Positions 23,963 through 32,490 of a stretch of 64,000 nt of DNA are shown in pieces. The notes beneath the pieces were generated by a model, which was not told the DNA's origin, did no database searches, and was given only the letters and a program-made list of their open reading frames with translations. The stretch comes from Halohasta litorea (lineage in GTDB: Archaea; Halobacteriota; Halobacteria; Halobacteriales; Haloferacaceae). The position numbers were made by a program, and so were the translations under genes. Where the stretch lies: the NCBI RefSeq assembly GCF_024494645.1, contig NZ_JANHDJ010000004.1, forward strand, positions 248,001 through 312,000, given 5' to 3'. Positions within the stretch are counted from its first letter, which is position 1. Each line of letters starts with the position of its first letter.

Positions 23963-25144
23963 ATGCTTTCGCTTGCGCTCGCTGGTAAACCGAATGCGGG
24001 CAAGTCGACCTTCTACACGGCGGCGACGATGGCCGACGTCGACGTGGCCAACTACCCGTTTACGACCGTCGACCCGAATCGTGGGGTCGCTTCAGTACGA
24101 ACGGTGTGTCCCTGTCTCGAACTCGACGAGCGGTGCGGCAATGACCGCTGCCGGGACGGCACGCGCTACGTTCCCATCGAACTGCTCGACGTCGCTGGGC
24201 TCGTTCCCGGTGCCCACGAAGGACGGGGGCTCGGCAACCAGTTCCTGGATGAACTCACGAACGCCGATGCGATTTTGAACGTCCTGGACGCCTCCGGCAG
24301 CACCAACGCCGAGGGCGAACCCGTCGAGGCAGGCAGCCACGACCCCGTCGAAGACGTGGAGTTCATCGAGGAGGAAATGAACCAGTGGCTCACCGGGATC
24401 ATCGACCGCAACTGGGAGTCCGTCGAGCGCAAATCCCGCTCGCCGGAGTTCGACATCAACGATGTGCTCACCGACCTCATGACCGGCTTTGGCGCAACGA
24501 CGGCGGACGTGGCGGCCTGTCTCCGCGAACTGGACTATCCCGAGGACCCGATCCAGTGGACCGACGAGGATCGTGAGGCCTTAGCCAGCGAGGTCCGGGC
24601 GCGAACCAAGCCCATCATTCTCGTGGCGAACAAGGCCGACATCGCCGACGACGAGACCCTCCAGCGACTCCAGGAGGCCGCCGAGATCGTGATTCCCGCA
24701 ACGGCCGACGGCGAACTCGCACTTCGGCGCGGGGTCGAGGCCGGAGTCGTCGACTACAAACCCGGCGACGAGGACTTCGAAATCACCGGCGATCTCAGCG
24801 ACAGCCAGGAGGCCGGGCTCGAACAGATCCGTGAGGTGATGGCCGAGTACGGCGGGACGGGCGTCCAAAGCGCGCTGAACGCGGCGGTGTACGATCTCCT
24901 GGATCACCTCACCGCGTTTCCGGTGCAAAACGAGACGAAGTGGACCGACGCCCGCGGGAACGTCCTCCCGGATGCCTTCTTGCTTCCGGAGGGGTCGACG
25001 CCGAAAGACCTCGCGGCGGCGGTCCACTCCGATATCGCCGAGGGGTATTTGCATGCGGTCAACGGCAAAACCAAGCGACGGATCTCCGAGGAGTATGAAC
25101 TCGAAGACGGCGACGTGATCAAGATCGTCAGCACCGCCTCGTAG
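23963..25144 (+). CDS. YchF/Obg-type translation-associated GTPase
   Basis: A 393-residue P-loop NTPase of the archaeal YchF/Obg-like group. Walker A is LAGKPNAGKST at the N-terminus, followed by the switch region PFTTVDPN and the G3 motif DVAGLVPGAHEGRGLG. The G4 motif reads NKAD, as in GTPases rather than the NxxE of ATP-using bacterial YchF. The protein ends with a TGS domain (YLHAVNGKTKRRISEEYELEDGDVIKIVS). These proteins associate with ribosomes. Start is the ATG at 23963. Confidence 0.93.
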   Translation: MLSLALAGKPNAGKSTFYTAATMADVDVANYPFTTVDPNRGVASVRTVCPCLELDERCGNDRCRDGTRYVPIELLDVAGLVPGAHEGRGLGNQFLDELTNADAILNVLDASGSTNAEGEPVEAGSHDPVEDVEFIEEEMNQWLTGIIDRNWESVERKSRSPEFDINDVLTDLMTGFGATTADVAACLRELDYPEDPIQWTDEDREALASEVRARTKPIILVANKADIADDETLQRLQEAAEIVIPATADGELALRRGVEAGVVDYKPGDEDFEITGDLSDSQEAGLEQIREVMAEYGGTGVQSALNAAVYDLLDHLTAFPVQNETKWTDARGNVLPDAFLLPEGSTPKDLAAAVHSDIAEGYLHAVNGKTKRRISEEYELEDGDVIKIVSTAS

Positions 25145-25149
25145 GCGGG

Positions 25150-25671
25150 TCAGATGAGCAGGCCGTAGAGGATCGCGTGTGGCACCGCCACCAACAGGAG
25201 GACGACCGTGGCCGTGATCGGCGAGTGGTACCAGAGCGCCGAAACGTCACCCGTCGGATGGCCCATGTGGAAGTTGAGCGCGAGATCGGCGATGAGGTGG
25301 TAGCCGACCAACATTACCGAGGCGAGCACCGCCGACTGGGCGACGACATCGACGCCACCGGCCACGCCGACAGCCGCGATGGTGACGACTGCGGCGGTCT
25401 GTGCGAGTTCGCCAGCCGCGAGAAACGCCACGACGTGGTCCAGCTCGGGATCATGGTGGTGGTAGGCGGTCAGATACCGGTCGAAGTTCGTGGGGCTCGC
25501 CCACCGGTCGCCGTCCTGGAGCGCGACGTACTGCGGCAGGCTCACAATCACGAGCCGGATATCGGCAGCCGGAATCCCGACGAGCCACCGGCCCGCGAGG
25601 TAGTGGCCGAGCTTGTGGGCCAGAATAACGACCGCGCTGACAGCGAAGAAGACGGCAAGCCCGGATAACAT
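25150..25671 (-). CDS. M50 (site-2 protease)-like membrane protein with altered active site
   Basis: A 173-residue protein with about four hydrophobic segments. In the first helix it has H19-K-L-G-H23, which looks like the HExxH zinc site of intramembrane M50 peptidases with the catalytic Glu replaced by Lys20. Near the C-terminus is N133-F-H-M-G-H-P-T-G-D142, at the place of the NxxPxxxLDG motif that carries the third ligand. If it is an M50 relative, it should be catalytically dead, perhaps a rhomboid-like pseudoprotease. It converges with the YchF gene (5 bp gap). Function unknown. Confidence 0.65.
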   Translation of the reverse strand: MLSGLAVFFAVSAVVILAHKLGHYLAGRWLVGIPAADIRLVIVSLPQYVALQDGDRWASPTNFDRYLTAYHHHDPELDHVVAFLAAGELAQTAAVVTIAAVGVAGGVDVVAQSAVLASVMLVGYHLIADLALNFHMGHPTGDVSALWYHSPITATVVLLLVAVPHAILYGLLI

Positions 25672-25811
25672 CTCGACTCTTGATTGCTACTGTCGTACCC
25701 CTGTTTTATAAACGGAACCGATACGGGCAGCGATCACGCTGCCGCCGTGGTAGGCGACGTCTAACTCCTGGATATTCTCACCGTTCTTCTGGCTTCACAG
25801 GCCGCACTCGG

Positions 25812-26939
25812 TCAGTCAAGCGCGCCGCAGTCGTCGAGTGCTGCAACGAGGGCGTCGACCTCGGATTCGGTATTAAAGGCGTGGACCGACGCCCGAACCG
25901 CATCGGGCTCCGGCAGCGATCGGATTCGAATCCCCTCGGACGCAAGCGTCTCGACGACCGACTCGGGGTCGTCGACGTCGATCGTCACGAGCCCGGACTC
26001 GAAAGCAGCGGGACTCAGTAGCTGGTCGTCCGGAACAGCCTCTTTGAGGTGGTCGGTGAGCGACTCGATCCTGGATTCGATCGCATCCAGCCCCACCAAC
26101 TCGAAGCGGTCGATCGCCGCCGCCATCCCGACGTGGGGGGCGGGAGAGGCGGTCCCGCGTTCGAACTTCTGAGCGGTCTTTTTAAGCGTGTACGCCTCGG
26201 CATCGGGGTCCTCGACGCTGCCGTAACAGACCTGGGCGGGATGGAGGTCCTCGCCACAGCCTTCTCGGACGTAGAGATAGCCCGACCCCCACGGGCCGAG
26301 CAGCCATTTGTGGCCCGACCCGGCGACGTACTCCGCGCCCCAGGCGTCGAGATCCATCGCGGTCTGTCCGGCCGACTGGACCGCATCGACCAACACCTCG
26401 CAGTCGGCGTCGTGGGCGATTTCGACCAACTCGTCGACCGGGAGTTGCGTGCCGTAGTTCCAGGAGAGCGAACTGAAACAGACGAGCCGCGCGTCCGCGA
26501 CCGCCTCGGCGTAGTCATCGAGATCGACCCGCCCGTCGGTGGTTTCGAGGACCCGCATCTCCACACCGTGTTTCCGCGCCGCGCGTTGCCACGGCAGGAT
26601 GCCAGCGGGGTGTTCGAGATCGGTACGGACGACCACATCGCCGGGGTGCCAGTCGATCGCCGCCGCCAGCGCGCTGATCGCGTCGCTGGTCGACTCGGTC
26701 AGCGCGATTTCAGCGGGCGCTGCGCCGAGGTGGGCCGCGATCGTCTCGCGGCTGTCGGCCCGCGCCTCACTGGCGGCCGTGTACATCCCTTCGGCCGCGG
26801 GAGCGACGGCTTTGTGATGGGTGAGGCAGTCAGTCGCCGCATCGAGCACCGGCTGGGGGCTCGGCCCGCTCGCGCCCGTATTGAAAAACGTCGTCTCGTC
26901 GAGCGCCGGAATCGACGCTCGGAGTTCGCGTGGGGTCAT
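25812..26939 (-). CDS. Class V aminotransferase (PLP-dependent)
   Basis: A 375-residue fold-type I PLP enzyme. The Schiff-base lysine is Lys211 in AGSGHKWLLGPWG, the cofactor Asp is in VLVDAVQSAGQ, and the N-terminal FNTGASGP is typical of the cysteine desulfurase/isopenicillin epimerase-like group. A specific desulfurase Cys loop is not evident near the C-terminus. The reaction is therefore unclear; desulfurase, kynureninase-like or serine-glyoxylate type activities are all in the class. The start is the ATG at 26939. It stands alone. Confidence 0.9.
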   Translation of the reverse strand: MTPRELRASIPALDETTFFNTGASGPSPQPVLDAATDCLTHHKAVAPAAEGMYTAASEARADSRETIAAHLGAAPAEIALTESTSDAISALAAAIDWHPGDVVVRTDLEHPAGILPWQRAARKHGVEMRVLETTDGRVDLDDYAEAVADARLVCFSSLSWNYGTQLPVDELVEIAHDADCEVLVDAVQSAGQTAMDLDAWGAEYVAGSGHKWLLGPWGSGYLYVREGCGEDLHPAQVCYGSVEDPDAEAYTLKKTAQKFERGTASPAPHVGMAAAIDRFELVGLDAIESRIESLTDHLKEAVPDDQLLSPAAFESGLVTIDVDDPESVVETLASEGIRIRSLPEPDAVRASVHAFNTESEVDALVAALDDCGALD

Positions 26940-27007
26940 GCCCTCACATTGGCGTCGACTCGGTAAATCTTTCTGCCGTGAGAGTAGTAGCCAGTGGCTA
27001 CTCCGAG

Positions 27008-28525
27008 TTAGCAGTCGTATAACTCGCCGTATTTCTCGGTGACGTAGTCGATGAACGCCTCAGCAGTAAAGTCCTCGCCGGTCGCCTCGACGACCAGCTC
27101 GTTGGTTCGGTAGCGCTGGCCGTGTTGATGGATGTTCTCGCGGAGCCACTCGCCCAGCGGCTCGAAGTTTCCGGCTTCGATTTTCGGTTCGAGATCGTCG
27201 ATCTCGTCGCTGGCCGCGTCGTACAGCTGGGCGGCCATCACGCTGCCCAGTGAGTAGGTCGGGAAGTAGCCGAAGCTGCCGTGGCTCCAGTGGATGTCCT
27301 GGAGACAGCCCATCGCGTCCGACGGCGGGGTGATGCCGAGATACTCCTCGTAGAGTTCGTTCCATCGCTCGGGCACGTCCGAGACAGCGAGGTCGCCACC
27401 GATGAGTTCGCGTTCGATCTCGAAGCGGACGATGATATGCAGGTGGTAGGTGAGCTCGTCGGCCTCGACGCGGATGAAGTTCTCGTCGTAGACTTGGTTG
27501 GCTGCCTCGTATGCGTCCTGCGGCGACAGGTCGTCGGCCTGTGGGAACGCCGACTCGAACTTCGGGAGCAGGAGCCTCCAGAAGGCCGCCGAGCGGCCGA
27601 CGTGGTTCTCCCAGAGCCGCGATTGGGACTCGTGGACCGAGAGGTTTCGATGGTCGCCCAACGGGCTGCCGAACTGCTCGTCGGGGAGCCCGAGGGTGTA
27701 GTAGGCGTGGCCGAACTCGTGGATCGTCGAGGTAAGTGCGCCGATCGGGTCCGACTCGTCGAACCGGGTGGTCACCCGGCAGTCGAACTGATTGCCAGAG
27801 GTAAAGGGGTGGGTCGAGACATCGAGTCGACCCCTGCTGAAGTCGTAGTCCAGCAGTTCGAGCACCTCGCGGGAGAGTTCCTCCTGGACCTCCGTATCGT
27901 AGGTGCCCTCGAACGCATCGGTGGCGAGGTCGGCATCCGAGGCTCGGATATCCTCGATGAGCGGAACGAGGGTTTCCCGAAGTTCGTCCAGGATGGATTC
28001 GGCCTGCGACAGCGGGAGCCACGGCTCGTAATCCGCAAACAGGACCGCATAGGGGTCGGCATCCGGGTCGATGTGGTCGGCGTACTGGCGTTTGAGGTCG
28101 ACCAGTCGTTCGAGGTGCGGGGCGAACTCATCGAAGTCGTCGTTTTCGCGGGCCGATTCCCACGCGCCGAGGGCCTCGGAGGTCGCCTCCGAAATCTCTT
28201 CGACCAGCTCGCCGGGCACGCGCTCGGCGCGAACGTACTGGCGGTGTACTTCGCGGACCACGGCCTGTTGTTCGTCCGAGAGCGGTTCGTCTTCGAGGTC
28301 GTCCAGGAGATCACCAACCGGCCCGTCGACCAGCAGGTCGTGGGAGAGCGACGACAAGGTAGAGAGCTGTTTCGAGCGGGCGGGGGTACCGCTCTCGGGC
28401 ATCATCACCTGTTGGTCCCACGAGAGGATCTCGCTGGCGCTCTCGACGGCGTTGACTCGTTCGATCTCAGAGAGTAGTTCCGTGTAGGCCTCGGGAGCCT
28501 CGACTGCACTCGCGTCTGTTGCCAT
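27008..28525 (-). CDS. M32 family carboxypeptidase (thermostable carboxypeptidase 1)
   Basis: A 505-residue metallocarboxypeptidase. The zinc motif His269-Glu270-x-x-His273 (STIHEFGHAYYTLG) and the conserved segments DVSTHPFTSG, HESQSRLWENHVGRS and IRVEADELTYHLHI are diagnostic of M32. The enzyme trims C-terminal residues from peptides in the cytoplasm. Length is as expected. The gene has its own promoter and no obvious operon partners. Confidence 0.96.
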   Translation of the reverse strand: MATDASAVEAPEAYTELLSEIERVNAVESASEILSWDQQVMMPESGTPARSKQLSTLSSLSHDLLVDGPVGDLLDDLEDEPLSDEQQAVVREVHRQYVRAERVPGELVEEISEATSEALGAWESARENDDFDEFAPHLERLVDLKRQYADHIDPDADPYAVLFADYEPWLPLSQAESILDELRETLVPLIEDIRASDADLATDAFEGTYDTEVQEELSREVLELLDYDFSRGRLDVSTHPFTSGNQFDCRVTTRFDESDPIGALTSTIHEFGHAYYTLGLPDEQFGSPLGDHRNLSVHESQSRLWENHVGRSAAFWRLLLPKFESAFPQADDLSPQDAYEAANQVYDENFIRVEADELTYHLHIIVRFEIERELIGGDLAVSDVPERWNELYEEYLGITPPSDAMGCLQDIHWSHGSFGYFPTYSLGSVMAAQLYDAASDEIDDLEPKIEAGNFEPLGEWLRENIHQHGQRYRTNELVVEATGEDFTAEAFIDYVTEKYGELYDC

Positions 28526-28588
28526 ATCCCTCCATTCGCCCGCGGACGTATCAACGTTGTTCGCATCCCGGGATCGATTGGGGGTGGC

Positions 28589-28939
28589 TCAGAGGGGCTG
28601 TTGCAGTCCCCACCAGAAGACCAAAAGCATGAGGAGAGCGAACACGGCGACGCCGCTGCCCAATATCGCGTAGATTCGCAAGAGTGCGATACTGCGCCGA
28701 TACCTGCGTGGAAGCAGTTCGGAAACGCCCCACACACTCAGTACACTCCCAAAAAACACCAGCACCAACTGGGAAGCACCGCCAGCCGGAAGCGATGTCC
28801 CTCTGAGAAGGCCCCAGAGGACTGTGGGCATCCCACCTACGACGAACAGCCACGCGATCGCCTCCGGAATCACGTCGTCGAACAGGAGTGAGAGGAGCCG
28901 AGAGCGGAGTCGCGCGCCGATCGCTACAGCAGAGTCCAT
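28589..28939 (-). CDS. Membrane protein of unknown function
   Basis: A 116-residue protein with three or four hydrophobic helices (around AIAWLFVVGGMPTVLWGLL, LVLVFFGSVLSVWGVSELL and IYAILGSGVAVFALLMLLVFWW). The ATG at 28939 is preferred to an upstream start at 28987 because an ATATTTATCAT box lies about 30 bases before it. No family recognised. It lies between the M32 and M20 peptidase genes on the same strand, but gaps of 63 and 51 bp and a separate promoter argue for independent expression. Confidence 0.65.
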   Translation of the reverse strand: MDSAVAIGARLRSRLLSLLFDDVIPEAIAWLFVVGGMPTVLWGLLRGTSLPAGGASQLVLVFFGSVLSVWGVSELLPRRYRRSIALLRIYAILGSGVAVFALLMLLVFWWGLQQPL

Positions 28940-28990
28940 CAATAGTCGGTTATGTAGCGTATGATAAATATCTTTCACGTACGGCACCGT

Positions 28991-30088
28991 TCAGTTGTCC
29001 AGTGATTCGGCGACTGCCCGGTAGATCTCGTAACACCGGTCGACCACCTCCAGGGAGACGCGCTCGCTCGACGTATGCGCCTCGCCCGGTTCGGCCGCAC
29101 CGACAACCACACAGTCGGTTCCGGCCGCCGCCAGCCACCCCGCGTCGGTGGCGTGGGGTTTGGCCACCTGCTGTGGATCGCCGGGCTGGGCATCGGCCGC
29201 CGCTTCGAGCACCCGGTCGGCGAAGGCGGGGTCACCACAGGCCATCGGCGGGAGGTCCTGATCGACCTCCCACTCGACGGCCTCGATCTCCTGGACCGCC
29301 GCGAGATCGACCCGCCCACCGGGGACGGTCCGCTCGTCGACGGTCACCGAACAGCTATCGGGAATCACGTTCCACGCCGACCCACCCTCGATCTCGGTGA
29401 CAGCGACGCTGCCGCCCAGTTCGGTCCCCAGCACGGTCGCGTCGGGAGCGTCCAGCGACCGGACGATGTCGACCGCGTCACTCGCCCGATAGATGGCGTT
29501 TTCGGCGTCGTCGGGGCGGCTGGCGTGACCCGCCGTCCCCGTGGTGTGGATCGTACTCCCGCGTCGACCCTTGTGGGCGACCGCGATGTCGGTCACACCG
29601 GGTGCGGAGTAACCGGTCGACCCCTCGGTGACCACTGCCCACGTCGGCGCAAACCCCTCATCGATGGCTGCCTGTGCGCCGATCCCGCCCTGTTCCTCGC
29701 CAACGAAACTCGCAAAGACGAGGTCGACGCTCGGCTCTGCGTCCCGAAAGGCGACCATCGCCGCGGCGAGTGCACCCTTCATATCGGCGGTGCCCCGGCC
29801 GTGGAGGCGGCCGTCGCGTTCGTCGACGACATACTCGCCATCGGCGTCGACCTGCTCGTCGGCCGGTGGGACCACGTCGTGGTGGCCGACCAGCGCGAGC
29901 GAGTCGTCGGTCGACCCGTCTGTGGGTGTTCGTCTGGCGATGACGTTGCCCGCCTCGTCGCGGCGGACGGCGGCGTCGGTTTCGGCCCGGAGCCAGCGTT
30001 CGATCCGATCACCGGCCGCGGTTTCGTCGTCGTGGCTCGGAATCGAGACCAGCGTTTCGGCGAGGTCACGAACAGCGTGGTGGCTCAT
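28991..30088 (-). CDS. M20 family metallopeptidase (ArgE/DapE-like deacylase)
   Basis: A 365-residue zinc hydrolase. Visible motifs are ALVGHHDVVPP (first zinc His and its Asp), GRGTADMKGALAA (bridging Asp) and FVGEEQGGIGAQ (catalytic Glu and zinc Glu). A dimerisation domain with HKGRRGSTIHTTGTAGHASRP follows. The ATG at 30088 starts the natural N-terminus; the frame is open upstream but low in acidic residues. Members deacylate amino-acid derivatives such as acetylornithine, succinyl-diaminopimelate or N-acetyl-lysine; the context gives no further clue. Confidence 0.92.
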   Translation of the reverse strand: MSHHAVRDLAETLVSIPSHDDETAAGDRIERWLRAETDAAVRRDEAGNVIARRTPTDGSTDDSLALVGHHDVVPPADEQVDADGEYVVDERDGRLHGRGTADMKGALAAAMVAFRDAEPSVDLVFASFVGEEQGGIGAQAAIDEGFAPTWAVVTEGSTGYSAPGVTDIAVAHKGRRGSTIHTTGTAGHASRPDDAENAIYRASDAVDIVRSLDAPDATVLGTELGGSVAVTEIEGGSAWNVIPDSCSVTVDERTVPGGRVDLAAVQEIEAVEWEVDQDLPPMACGDPAFADRVLEAAADAQPGDPQQVAKPHATDAGWLAAAGTDCVVVGAAEPGEAHTSSERVSLEVVDRCYEIYRAVAESLDN

Positions 30089-30296
30089 ACTGACCCATTC
30101 ACACCCGAGGCCAAAAGTCTCGGCCGATGTTCTGTTCGGTCGTGTCAGCCGACCGGGCTCTCGGTCGAAGCGGGGAGAGTAAGCCAACCGAACCCACCAC
30201 GGTCGGCGACAGGTCGATCGCCACACAGGAGATCCGTCGGCTTACGACGGGAGTACCCCGAATATAACAAACCGCGTTCCTGCCGTCGGGTTGGCC

Positions 30297-31439
30297 GTGT
30301 CGACTGACTCACACTCCGGAGCGGCGGCCGCGGGTCGCTACACCATCAGAGCCTTCGAGCAGGCGGATATAGAGGGGTTTCTCCGGCTCGATCGGCTGGT
30401 CTGGGACCGAACGCGGAGCCCGGAGTGGTTTCGCTGGAAGTACGTCGACAACCCTGTCGCCGATCACACGCCGATAATCGTCGCCGAGCACGACGGCGAG
30501 ATCGTCGGCGTTCGACCGTTTCTCGCGTTCGAACTCCGTCTCGGCGGGGAGACGGTGACAGCCTACCAGCCAGCCGATACGATGGTGCATCCCGACCACC
30601 GACGGGAGGGAATCTTCCACCGGATGACCACCCACGCGCTGTCGGCCTACCGGGACGGCGAGCCCGCGTTGTTCTTCAATTTCCCCAACGAGTATGCCAG
30701 GCCGGGGTACCTCGATCTCGGCTGGCGGGCAGTCGCCCCCGAACGGACCTACTACCGCGTCGAGACACCGGCTGCGATCCCGACGGGAAGCGAGGTCCCA
30801 CAGGTGGCCTTCGGCGCGCTCCGGCTGTTTTTAAAGGGGTATTACGCCGCCCGGCGTGAGTTGTCGAAGGGTTCGGAGGGACTGACCGTCCAGGAGACCG
30901 AAGGAGTGCCCCTCGACCGGCTGGCGAGGCTCCACGATCGGCGTCGACCGCCGACAATCCATGCGAATCGAACCGAGGAGTTCCTCGACTGGCGGCTGTC
31001 GAGTCCGGTCTGGGAGCGTCGAAGCTACGTTGTCGAGCCGACAGAGGGCGCGGACGAGCCGATCGCGGCGCTGGTGGCCCGCAGCCGGACCACGAGTTCG
31101 GGGTTTCGGCTGACGCAGGTAGTCGACGTCGCCCCGCTGTGTGGCGGCACGCGGTGGCAGGGGGCTCTCCAGCGTGGTCTCCGGGCGGTGGTGTCGAGCC
31201 ATCCGTCGACCGATCTGTTCGCCGTCAGCGACGGCGCGATTCCTCACCGGGTGCTGACGGCGGTCGGCTTCCTGCCGGACGATTCGCTGCCGCTCTCCCG
31301 GTTTCGGAGCTACGATTCGATGCTCGTCACCCGGCCGAACGGCGACCCCGAGACGGAGGCGGCCTGGCAGGTCGGCGGGCGGGCGATCGACGATCCAGAC
31401 AACTGGTGTGTGACGTTCGTCGAGCGAGATACGACCTGA
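30297..31439 (+). CDS. GNAT family N-acetyltransferase
   Basis: A protein of about 380 residues with an N-terminal GNAT domain. AEHDGEIVGVRPFLAFEL and the acetyl-CoA loop VHPDHRREGIFHRM (R-x-x-G-x-[GF] type) are clear, and NFPNEYARPGYLDLGW is the usual C-terminal strand. The remaining 200 residues resemble the second domain of Eis-like or FemAB-like acetyltransferases but I do not recognise specific motifs. A TATA-like AATATAAC (30261-30268) suggests a leaderless start at the GTG at 30297; a TTG at 30291 is also possible. The acceptor is unknown. The methyltransferase gene follows on the same strand. Confidence 0.85.
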   Translation: MSTDSHSGAAAAGRYTIRAFEQADIEGFLRLDRLVWDRTRSPEWFRWKYVDNPVADHTPIIVAEHDGEIVGVRPFLAFELRLGGETVTAYQPADTMVHPDHRREGIFHRMTTHALSAYRDGEPALFFNFPNEYARPGYLDLGWRAVAPERTYYRVETPAAIPTGSEVPQVAFGALRLFLKGYYAARRELSKGSEGLTVQETEGVPLDRLARLHDRRRPPTIHANRTEEFLDWRLSSPVWERRSYVVEPTEGADEPIAALVARSRTTSSGFRLTQVVDVAPLCGGTRWQGALQRGLRAVVSSHPSTDLFAVSDGAIPHRVLTAVGFLPDDSLPLSRFRSYDSMLVTRPNGDPETEAAWQVGGRAIDDPDNWCVTFVERDTT

Positions 31440-31557
31440 CGGCTCCGTCGTGGATCGGTGACTGACCCGCCACCCGAACGGTGTATGTCGGTCTTACGCC
31501 GACTGTTTCGGCCACAGGACCACTATTACAAACCCGGCGGCGGGGGCACTCGGGTGT

Positions 31558-32451
31558 ATGCACCACCTCGGACACCACCTCCTGGAGAGCGCCGCCAGAG
31601 GCTACCGGCTCGGGCTCCTCGCGTTGAGTCTGCCGATCATTCTCGGCGAGTTCTTCCATCCCGAGACGGGCGCGGAGTACGACGTCGAGACACCGACCAA
31701 ACTGCGGGTCGTCGCCCGGATGGCCCGGAACAACCTCGCGATTCCGACCGGCTCGTCGTTCGTCGAGCATCTCGTCGTTGCCACGAAGGCGCTGACCGTG
31801 CCCGCCGAAAGGGAGGGGGTGCTCGTCGAGTGCGGCGCATATAAGGGTGGAAGCACGGCGAACCTCTCGGTCGTCGCCGATCTCTGTGGCCGGGGGCTGG
31901 TCGTCTTCGACTCCTTCGAGGGGATGCCCGAGCCGGAGGCCGCCGACCGCCAGCACGTCCTGTTGGCCTCCGATCAGGTCCACACCTACGAGACAGGTTC
32001 GTGGGACGCCTCACAGTCGACCGTCGAGGCCAACGTCGACCGCTACGGGGTGCTGTCGGCCTGTCGGTTCGAGGCGGGCCGCTTCGAGGAGACGATGCCC
32101 GCGTTCGACGAGCCGGTCGTCTGTGCGTTTCTCGATGTGGGGCTTCGCTCCTCGGCCGAAACGGCGGTGGGGGAGCTGTGGCCGCTGTTGGCCGACGGCT
32201 CGTATCTGTTCACTCACGAGGCCAAACACATGGAGATCGCCACGCTGTTTTTCGAAGGCGAGTGGTGGGCCGACCGGCTCGGGACGACCCCGCCGGGGCT
32301 CGTCGGGGCCGGAAGCGGGCTGGGACTCCATCCGAGCGACAACGGCTTTTCGAGCCTGTTGGCCTATACGATCAAAAACCCCGACCGCGAGACGTTCCGC
32401 GACGTCGACGACGACGGCCGCGAGAACGTGGTCGGTCCCCGCCGGGGGTAA
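31558..32451 (+). CDS. TylF/MycF-like class I SAM-dependent methyltransferase
   Basis: A 297-residue protein related to macrocin-O-methyltransferase (TylF). The SAM-binding motif VECGAYKGGSTANLS and the DSFEGMPEP segment are characteristic, and FLDVGLRSS takes the place of the metal-binding D-x-D region. The hydrophobic N-terminus (GLLALSLPIILGEFF) may associate with the membrane. Relatives methylate hydroxyls of sugars in natural products or surface polysaccharides. With the neighbouring acetyltransferase it could modify a surface glycan, but no glycan cluster is seen in the window. Confidence 0.83.
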   Translation: MHHLGHHLLESAARGYRLGLLALSLPIILGEFFHPETGAEYDVETPTKLRVVARMARNNLAIPTGSSFVEHLVVATKALTVPAEREGVLVECGAYKGGSTANLSVVADLCGRGLVVFDSFEGMPEPEAADRQHVLLASDQVHTYETGSWDASQSTVEANVDRYGVLSACRFEAGRFEETMPAFDEPVVCAFLDVGLRSSAETAVGELWPLLADGSYLFTHEAKHMEIATLFFEGEWWADRLGTTPPGLVGAGSGLGLHPSDNGFSSLLAYTIKNPDRETFRDVDDDGRENVVGPRRG

Positions 32452-32490
32452 CCACATCAGCCTTATGAACGGCCCCCGACTACAGGGGGT

